This document shows, piece by piece, positions 33,791 to 38,270 of a stretch of DNA of 38,270 nt. The translations under genes were made by a program, and so were the position numbers. The notes beneath the pieces were generated by a model, which searched no databases, was not told the DNA's origin, and worked only from the letters and a program-made list of their open reading frames with translations. The stretch comes from an uncultured Clostridia bacterium. GTDB taxonomy: Bacteria; Bacillota; Clostridia; Oscillospirales; Ruminococcaceae. The stretch is from the NCBI GenBank assembly GCA_944386045.1, contig CALWZO010000010.1, positions 1-38,270 on the forward strand. Direction: 5' to 3'. Numbering within the stretch: the stretch's first letter is position 1; the number at the start of each line of letters is the position of its first letter.

Positions 33791-34543
33791 ATGAAATTTA
33801 TATCTTGGAATGTAAACGGCCTGCGCGCCTGCCTGGAAAAAGGCTTTATGGATTTTTTTGCCCGGGAAGACGCCGACTTTTTCTGTTTGCAGGAAACAAA
33901 ATTACAGCCGCACCAGATAGAGCTGGAAATGCCCGGCTACACCCAGGTATGGAACAGTGCAGTGAGAAAAGGTTATTCCGGCACCGCGGTTTTTGCCAAA
34001 AGGCGGCCGCTGTCCACAGTTTTCGGCATGGACGGATATGAAGATGACGAAGGCAGGCTGATAACCCTGGAGTATGAAAATTTTTACCTGATAACATCCT
34101 ATTCGCCCAACAGCAAAGAAGGCCTGGCCAGGATAGATTACCGCATGGACTTTGAGGACAAGCTCAGGCGGTATATAACAAAGCTGGAGCAGACAAAGCC
34201 GGTGATACTGTGCGGCGATTTGAATGTGGCCCACAGGGAAATAGACCTGAAAAACCCAAAGACCAACAGGCAGAACCCCGGATTTTCCGACCAGGAAAGG
34301 GAGAAATTTTCCCTTCTGCTGGAAGGCGGAAGAACCGACACCTTCCGCCGGCTGTACCCGGACCTGGAAGGAGCGTACTCCTGGTGGAGCTACCGCTTTA
34401 AAGCCAGGGAGAAAAACGCAGGGTGGCGTATCGACTATTTTGTGGTGTCAAATTCCATTGCAGACAGGATAAAAAGCACCGGCATACGCAGTGACATTTT
34501 CGGCAGCGACCATTGCCCGGTGGTGCTGGAGATGGATATATAA
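33791..34543 (+). CDS. xth: Exodeoxyribonuclease III / AP endonuclease
   Basis: A 250-residue ExoA/Xth-type enzyme of normal length. MKFISWNVNGLRA (N7), LQETKLQ (metal Glu), SYSPNS, GDLNVAH, GAYSWWSYR, WRIDYFV and GSDHCPV are the full set of active-site motifs of the exonuclease-endonuclease-phosphatase fold. It cuts at abasic sites in base-excision repair and removes damaged 3' ends. AAAGGAAAATTGT precedes the ATG. A single-gene unit. Confidence 0.96.
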   Translation: MKFISWNVNGLRACLEKGFMDFFAREDADFFCLQETKLQPHQIELEMPGYTQVWNSAVRKGYSGTAVFAKRRPLSTVFGMDGYEDDEGRLITLEYENFYLITSYSPNSKEGLARIDYRMDFEDKLRRYITKLEQTKPVILCGDLNVAHREIDLKNPKTNRQNPGFSDQEREKFSLLLEGGRTDTFRRLYPDLEGAYSWWSYRFKAREKNAGWRIDYFVVSNSIADRIKSTGIRSDIFGSDHCPVVLEMDI

Positions 34544-34566
34544 GCATATTCCGGCTTTTACGGCTG

Positions 34567-34599
34567 AAAAACCGACGGGCTGCCGTCGGTTTTATTTTG
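34567..34599 (+). terminator. Terminator of xth
   Basis: AAACCGACGG-GCTG-CCGTCGGTTT hairpin followed by TATTTTG. Confidence 0.88.
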
Positions 34600-34669
34600 C
34601 GAAATATATCCGCTGTTGATTTTGCCGGGAAGTGATATTGACAGACAACTATTAAAAACAGGTGATTTT

Positions 34670-35557
34670 ATGGAAAAATGTAATATATGCCCCAGAAACT
34701 GTAATGTTGACCGCAGTATGGCTGTTGGGTTTTGCTCCATGAGCGACAAAGTAAAGATTGCCCGCGCCGCCCTGCACATGTGGGAAGAGCCCTGTATATC
34801 AGGCGATGTCGGCAGCGGGACTGTGTTTTTTTCCGGCTGCAACATGAAATGTGTCTATTGCCAGAACAAGGATATTTCCACAGGAGGTTTCGGCAAGGAG
34901 ATAACGGTGCGGCAGCTGGCGCAGACTTTTTTAAACCTGCAAGCCCAGGGCGCACTGAACATAAATCTGGTGACCCCCACCCACTATACATTGCAGATTG
35001 TACAGGCGGTGAAGCTGGCGCGCCGGCAGGGACTTGTCCTGCCGATAGTGTACAACACCAGCGGATATGAAAAGGTGGAAACACTGCGCCTGCTGGAAGG
35101 CATTGTGGATGTATGGCTGCCGGACTTTAAATATATAGACAGCGAAACCGCAAAAAAATATTCCCGGGCGGCGGACTATCCGCAAATTGCCATGGCGGCC
35201 ATTGATGAAATGGTACGCCAGGCCGGACAGTGTGTATTTGACGCCGACGGCATAATACAAAAGGGTGTGGTAATAAGACATCTGGTATTGCCCACACAGG
35301 CAGAGCAGGCAAAAAGAATAGTAAAATACCTGCACGAAAAGTACGCTGACAAAATTTTCATCAGTATTATGAGCCAGTACACCCCCTGTACCGATCTGTC
35401 GGCTTTCCCGGAAGTAGACAGAAAGACAACGCAGGCCGAATATGACCGGGTGGTGGACTATGCCGTGGATATCGGCGTGGAAAACGGTTTTATCCAGGAC
35501 GGAGAAGCCGCCAGCGAAAGCTTTATACCGCCCTTTGACCTGGAGGGAGTTTTGTAA
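34670..35557 (+). CDS. Radical SAM protein, PflX/PflA-like (COG1313)
   Basis: A 295-residue radical SAM enzyme. The 4Fe-4S/SAM triad is C57, C61, C64 in SGCNMKCVYCQN. An extra N-terminal Cys set (C4, C7, C11, C22: CNICPRNC...GFC) marks the PflX/COG1313 group, which resembles activases of pyruvate formate-lyase but has no proven client. LPDFKY and QYTPC also fit. The start at 34670 follows AGGTGATTTT; a Met 18 codons upstream in frame would give a longer form but lacks a ribosome-binding site. No glycyl-radical enzyme is nearby. Confidence 0.92.
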   Translation: MEKCNICPRNCNVDRSMAVGFCSMSDKVKIARAALHMWEEPCISGDVGSGTVFFSGCNMKCVYCQNKDISTGGFGKEITVRQLAQTFLNLQAQGALNINLVTPTHYTLQIVQAVKLARRQGLVLPIVYNTSGYEKVETLRLLEGIVDVWLPDFKYIDSETAKKYSRAADYPQIAMAAIDEMVRQAGQCVFDADGIIQKGVVIRHLVLPTQAEQAKRIVKYLHEKYADKIFISIMSQYTPCTDLSAFPEVDRKTTQAEYDRVVDYAVDIGVENGFIQDGEAASESFIPPFDLEGVL

Positions 35558-35567
35558 AAGCATACCG

Positions 35568-35684
35568 TCATGTACCGGACCGGCGGTGTCTGTGCTCCAC
35601 AAATTCAATCAGCCAGTATGCCGCAAACAGAAACGGCAGCATTTTTATACTGTCTGCCAAGGCATCTGTCAGAATTTCCATCAT
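35568..35684 (-). CDS. 38-residue membrane ORF resembling the N-terminus of ArsP_2-type (DUF2899) transporters
   Basis: A short ORF on the minus strand. The product has ILTDALADSIKMLPFLFAAY near its start, then LIEFVEHRHRR and a TGA. A double ATG (35684 and 35681) lies 6 bases after GGGGGGG, and a TTGAAA-16-TATAAT promoter lies at 35719-35746. The pattern of DALADSIKMLPFLF plus a Y.LIE..EH ending is what I recall from the first helix of the putative manganese or arsenic exporters of the PF11449 family. Such a protein normally has 300 or more residues; this one stops at 38 and its stop codon is 11 bases from the radical SAM stop. It is either the 5' remnant of a deleted transporter or a genuine one-helix protein. 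Confidence 0.6.
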   Translation of the reverse strand: MMEILTDALADSIKMLPFLFAAYWLIEFVEHRHRRSGT

Positions 35685-35718
35685 AAATATCCCCCCCTGT
35701 TTTAAAAAACTGTTTTAT

Positions 35719-35746
35719 ATTATATTGCTCAGATAAAAAATTTCAA
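35719..35746 (-). promoter_or_regulatory. Promoter for the 38-residue ORF
   Basis: Minus strand TTGAAA (35741-35746), 16-bp spacer, TATAAT (35719-35724). Transcription would start about 20 bases before the ribosome-binding site. No riboswitch fold was seen. Confidence 0.6.
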
Positions 35747-35830
35747 CAAATTTTATTTGTATTCAATTTTGGTCGCACCTGCCTGTATCAGTATTCATAC
35801 TGTAAATTGCAAATATTCACCTTCAAAATG

Positions 35831-35857
35831 AAAACCCCGGAACAGCCGGGGTTTTGT
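35831..35857. terminator. Bidirectional terminator
   Basis: AAAACCCCGG-AACAG-CCGGGGTTTT. It serves the DUF2812 gene (minus, stop at 35937), and could also stop plus-strand read-through. Confidence 0.85.
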
Positions 35858-35936
35858 ATTGTTTATTCTTATGATAGCGCTTATGGTAAAAAGTTACAGT
35901 TTTTGTATGTCAAAGCCGGTTGTCTGCAAATATTTG

Positions 35937-37340
35937 CTATCCGGCCAGTTTGCGGCCTATGGCGGCCATGGCGCCGGTGTCAAAGCCGGCATCGCATTTT
36001 ATTTCCAGTATATAATCATCATAGCACAACAGGTACCAGCCGGCAAAGCCGGTGGTGCTGTGCTCAAGCCGCCAGGCGCTGTCTGCGCCCCAAGGCGCCG
36101 GATCTATGGGCTGATATACTCGCCTGTATTCTTCCCCCTCAGCAGGCAGGATATCCTGCCTGTCATCCATGATTGTTTTAAGGCAGAAATCATACAAAAA
36201 TCCGGCCTTTACCTTTATCAGTGTATATTCCAGCTGTGGCAGGTTTCTGTAATTTTCCCGGTCAAACCTGGGAGACTGGCGGCAGTCGAAATATTCCAGC
36301 AAAACAGAGCTTTGATGCTCGTTGCGTTTTGTGTAATCCTCTGTTGCCTGTATGCCGAAGTCTTCCAGTGTTATGGGCATATCGTCATTGTAAAGGGTAA
36401 ATACGGCGCCGTTGTGGGTATATGTTTCCTCTCCGGTCAGCATACCCTGGCTGCTGGCCGCAATAATAAACATAACAACCATGACAATCATGGAAACATT
36501 GAGCACAATGCCAAAACCGATTGTTATTATGCGGTTAGTATTTTTCGACGCGTTTTCCTTTTTCAGCTGCTTTTGTATCGCCGGAAGTGCGGTTAAAATA
36601 GCCACAGTGTATATCAGCATTCCGATAACTGCCCGTATTGTAACACCATCAAAAGACAGAAATTTGGGAACAAGAAATGACACAAATACCGCGCAGATAA
36701 CCGCCAGCATAATTTTATTATACACAGTCGTATCTTTCATGGCAGGCAGCCGACCGCTGTCAAGGTTTTCCTTTGCCTTTTTGTACCAAGAGAAATAATC
36801 TGCCAGTCTTTTTATCGCCGAAAAAACAGCAAGTAAAAACAAGAATATTATTATAAAACTGTCATAACTTGACAGATATTTCAGCGGATCTGTGCGGTAC
36901 ATTCTGTACTGCGCCCAGATATTCGGCGTTATTACAAACAAAAGCAACACCAACATAGACGGTAGAAGGCTTGTCATAGCGCTGGAGTGTATATTTTCCA
37001 GCTCTATGGCCGGGTCGGTTTCTATGGGTATGGGGTTGGGGTTTTCGTTGTAAAAAATCTGTGCCTGTCCCACGGTGCAGGCCAGTATCCAGCCGGCATG
37101 CCGGCAAAAGTCAATCAGCGTCTGCTGGTCTTCGCTGGGGTGCGGGTCAAAGGCCGATGCCTTGGGATAATAGGTGATGGAAAATTTCAGTTTTTTCGGC
37201 TCGATTTTACGGTATGTCCAGCCAAAAGACGACACACCTTCTATCAGCCAGCCCTGCCGGGCCATTTTTTCCAGGTGCCGCTGTGTGTTGCTGCTGTCGA
37301 TGATATTGAAAAATTCAAAGCGGTGTTTTTTATCTTTCAT
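35937..37340 (-). CDS. DUF2812-family membrane protein, PadR partner
   Basis: A 467-residue protein. Residues ~5-115 are the DUF2812 domain (RFEFFNIID, LEKMARQGWLIEGVSSFGW, then AGWILACTVGQAQIFYN). About five or six membrane helices follow (around 125-290), then a C-terminal extracellular domain of about 170 residues. In Firmicutes, DUF2812 genes are nearly always coupled with a PadR repressor, as here: the two overlap by 11 bases. The role is unknown; links to lipid or envelope-stress sensing are inference. The C-terminal part looks longer than the core domain. Confidence 0.92.
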   Translation of the reverse strand: MKDKKHRFEFFNIIDSSNTQRHLEKMARQGWLIEGVSSFGWTYRKIEPKKLKFSITYYPKASAFDPHPSEDQQTLIDFCRHAGWILACTVGQAQIFYNENPNPIPIETDPAIELENIHSSAMTSLLPSMLVLLLFVITPNIWAQYRMYRTDPLKYLSSYDSFIIIFLFLLAVFSAIKRLADYFSWYKKAKENLDSGRLPAMKDTTVYNKIMLAVICAVFVSFLVPKFLSFDGVTIRAVIGMLIYTVAILTALPAIQKQLKKENASKNTNRIITIGFGIVLNVSMIVMVVMFIIAASSQGMLTGEETYTHNGAVFTLYNDDMPITLEDFGIQATEDYTKRNEHQSSVLLEYFDCRQSPRFDRENYRNLPQLEYTLIKVKAGFLYDFCLKTIMDDRQDILPAEGEEYRRVYQPIDPAPWGADSAWRLEHSTTGFAGWYLLCYDDYILEIKCDAGFDTGAMAAIGRKLAG

Positions 37341-37659
37341 AGCTGTCCTCCTGCAAAAAAATTTTGCGGTAATCCTCTGCCTGTGCCTGTATGCGCCGGT
37401 ACTCTTTTTCCAGCATGGCCGCGCCCTTTTCCGTCAGTATATAGCTGCGGCGGCGGCCTTCCACCTTGGTCCGGCGTATCATGTCCTCCCGGACGAACTG
37501 TTCCAGAAGGGTGTACAGCGTGCCGGAGCCCACATTCACCCTGCCGCCGGTTACAGCCGGCACCAGGTCCAGTATGTCCATGCCGCAGCGCTCCTCTTTA
37601 AGGCACATCAGGGTGTAAAACATCTGTTCTGTCAATGTCTGAAATTTTTCTCGAGCCAT
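37330..37659 (-). CDS. PadR-family transcriptional repressor
   Basis: A 109-residue winged-helix protein of the short PadR type (about 110 residues). LTEQMFYTLMCLKEERCGMDIL, then VGSGTLYTLLEQFV and RRSYILTEKGAAMLEKEY are the signature. PadR proteins usually repress their own operon and a membrane partner, and release DNA on ligand binding. AGGGGGACTT precedes the ATG. Its promoter carries two identical 13-bp palindromes, probable PadR sites. Confidence 0.93.
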   Translation of the reverse strand: MAREKFQTLTEQMFYTLMCLKEERCGMDILDLVPAVTGGRVNVGSGTLYTLLEQFVREDMIRRTKVEGRRRSYILTEKGAAMLEKEYRRIQAQAEDYRKIFLQEDSYER

Positions 37660-37672
37660 AAGTCCCCCTATT

Positions 37673-37685
37673 CTCGATTATCGAG
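37673..37685. promoter_or_regulatory. PadR operator, leader copy
   Basis: Perfect palindrome CTCGATTATCGAG, between the transcription start and the ribosome-binding site. Confidence 0.75.
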
Positions 37686-37698
37686 TTAACTCAATTAT

Positions 37699-37727
37699 AT
37701 TATATTCTCGATTATCGAGATTGTCAA
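37699..37727 (-). promoter_or_regulatory. Promoter of the padR-DUF2812 operon
   Basis: Minus strand: TTGACA (37722-37727), 17-bp spacer, TATAAT (37699-37704), both consensus. Confidence 0.88.
37707..37719. promoter_or_regulatory. PadR operator, spacer copy
   Basis: The same palindrome CTCGATTATCGAG, 34 bp from the other copy and exactly within the -35/-10 spacer, where a bound repressor would block RNA polymerase. Confidence 0.8.
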
Positions 37728-37742
37728 TATATATCATTGCAG

Positions 37743-37797
37743 GTATGCGAAAATATTGCTTTGTCCCACCGCGAACCCGGTTTGTGCCCGGGCATAC
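37743..37797. other. Inverted-repeat region upstream of padR
   Basis: GTATGC (37743-37748) pairs with GCATAC (37792-37797) and encloses CCCGG/CCGGG (37776-37780 and 37788-37792, one base shared with the outer stem). No gene is visible. It may form a structured RNA or DNA element. Confidence 0.4.
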
Positions 37798-37812
37798 TTT
37801 ATGCAGATATTC

Positions 37813-37846
37813 AAAAACAGCCGGTTTTTGTTTCCGGCTGTTTTTG
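37813..37846. terminator. Terminator, bidirectional
   Basis: AAAAACAGCCGG, a nine-base loop and CCGGCTGTTTTT. It is the likely end of the cytidine deaminase transcript on the minus strand. Confidence 0.85.
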
Positions 37847-37862
37847 GTGTATGTAATGCCGG

Positions 37863-37973
37863 TGGCTGTGAGCAAACAAGAAATTTTTATACCACAGCCA
37901 AAGCCTGCCGATAAGCTGCCGCCGCGGTATGGCAGGCACCAAAGCCGTATTTAGTACCGACAGCAGCCTTTGG
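37863..37973. repeat. Three consecutive inverted repeats without a gene
   Basis: TGGCTGTG/CACAGCCA (37863-37870, 37893-37900), GCCTGCC/GGCAGGC (37903-37909, 37931-37937) and CCAAAG/CTTTGG (37939-37944, 37968-37973) follow one another. The region lies between the deaminase stop and its terminator. A short plus-strand ORF there has no ribosome-binding site. Confidence 0.5.
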
Positions 37974-37979
37974 ACTGTT

Positions 37980-38270
37980 CTAACGGCGGAAATTATCCGC
38001 CCTTTCCTGGCCCCACCAGACGGGCGCCAGTTCTTTCAGGCGGACGGTCTGCCTTTTTTCATAATCGGTCATAATTTCCATATCGGCATTTGCCGGGTTC
38101 AGCTGCAGAAAAAATTCCCTGCATACGCCGCAGGGCATACCGGAAACACCACCGTCAGGCGGACTGTCACGGAAAACAATCAGTCTTTTTACCAGTGTCT
38201 GTCCGCTGTGGGCGTACATATCCAGTGCCGCAACCCTTTCGGCGCACAGGTCCATCACACCGCACCGGCT
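37980..38270 (-). CDS. Cytidine deaminase family protein, 5' end outside the window
   Basis: The C-terminal 96 residues of a zinc deaminase of the CDA superfamily; the frame stays open to the window edge. LCAERVAALDMY carries the zinc Cys and the catalytic Glu, and GMPCGVCREFF the other two zinc cysteines. The tail VRLKELAPVWWGQE is more like blasticidin-S or CDA-like relatives than classical Cdd, so the substrate (cytidine, deoxycytidine or a similar base) is open. The Cys-Glu motif so near the edge means about 45 residues are missing. Confidence 0.85.
   Translation of the reverse strand, partial: SRCGVMDLCAERVAALDMYAHSGQTLVKRLIVFRDSPPDGGVSGMPCGVCREFFLQLNPANADMEIMTDYEKRQTVRLKELAPVWWGQERADNFRR

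Noticed and set aside
37721..37954. Plus-strand ORF of 77 codons
   Set aside because: It spans the padR -35 box and a strong terminator, has no Shine-Dalgarno and no family-like sequence.
37740..37980. SRP RNA, 6S RNA, tmRNA or cobalamin riboswitch
   Set aside because: None of the conserved sequence cores of these RNAs is present on either strand.

Overview
The window looks like chromosomal DNA from a spore-forming, Gram-positive anaerobe of the class Clostridia. The evidence is a full-length spoIIE, strong Shine-Dalgarno sites, consensus sigma-A type promoters in AT-rich gaps, many lipoprotein genes, an SdpR/SdpI-like pair and a PadR/DUF2812 pair. An Oscillospirales-like host is my guess from gene style only. 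No tRNA, rRNA, CRISPR array or insertion sequence was recognised.

Layout. 1-335 is the right end of an integrated element: the last 45 codons of a tyrosine recombinase and an AT-rich att region. It abuts the 3' part of metG, so the element appears to have inserted inside metG. 0.9-3.4 kb holds a small membrane protein, a metallo-beta-lactamase-fold hydrolase, a lipoprotein and ruvX. 3.4-5.7 kb is spoIIE on the minus strand. 5.9-7.2 kb has a YfjL-like gene followed by the 3' remnant of a second copy. 7.2-9.8 kb has gltX and trpS, transcribed divergently from back-to-back promoters. 10.0-13.6 kb is a minus-strand dTDP-sugar operon (glycosyltransferase, rmlA, rmlD, rmlB) without rmlC. 13.8-15.4 kb has two tandem paralogous membrane proteins. 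15.4-17.7 kb is an ArsR/SdpI/hydrolase-lipoprotein operon with a consensus promoter bracketed by two matching palindromes. 17.8-21.8 kb has a serine-rich GH25 lysozyme and a large lipoprotein. 21.9-23.3 kb is an SPFH/NfeD pair. 23.4-26.6 kb has an M23 peptidase, a PLP-dependent decarboxylase and a YwlG-family protein.

26.6-29.1 kb is probably a redox-stress locus: two flavodoxin-like reductases around a cyclophilin-like lipoprotein on one strand, and a carboxymuconolactone decarboxylase-cupin fusion on the other. They are driven by two mirror-image promoters with 19-bp spacers and near-identical MerR-type dyads, but no MerR gene is in the window. 29.3-33.7 kb has a YibE/F membrane protein, an OFA-type MFS transporter, an M20 amidohydrolase and a DUF6508 protein. 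33.8-35.6 kb has exonuclease III and a PflX-like radical SAM enzyme. 35.6 kb carries an unusual 38-residue membrane-protein ORF with its own promoter. 35.9-37.7 kb is a PadR/DUF2812 operon with two identical operators. 37.7-38.0 kb is a gene-free stretch rich in inverted repeats. The window ends inside a cytidine deaminase gene.

The signals most worth a second look are the paired MerR-type promoters without a local regulator, the SdpR-like and PadR operator pairs, the element/metG junction, the 38-residue ORF, and the inverted-repeat cluster near the right edge.
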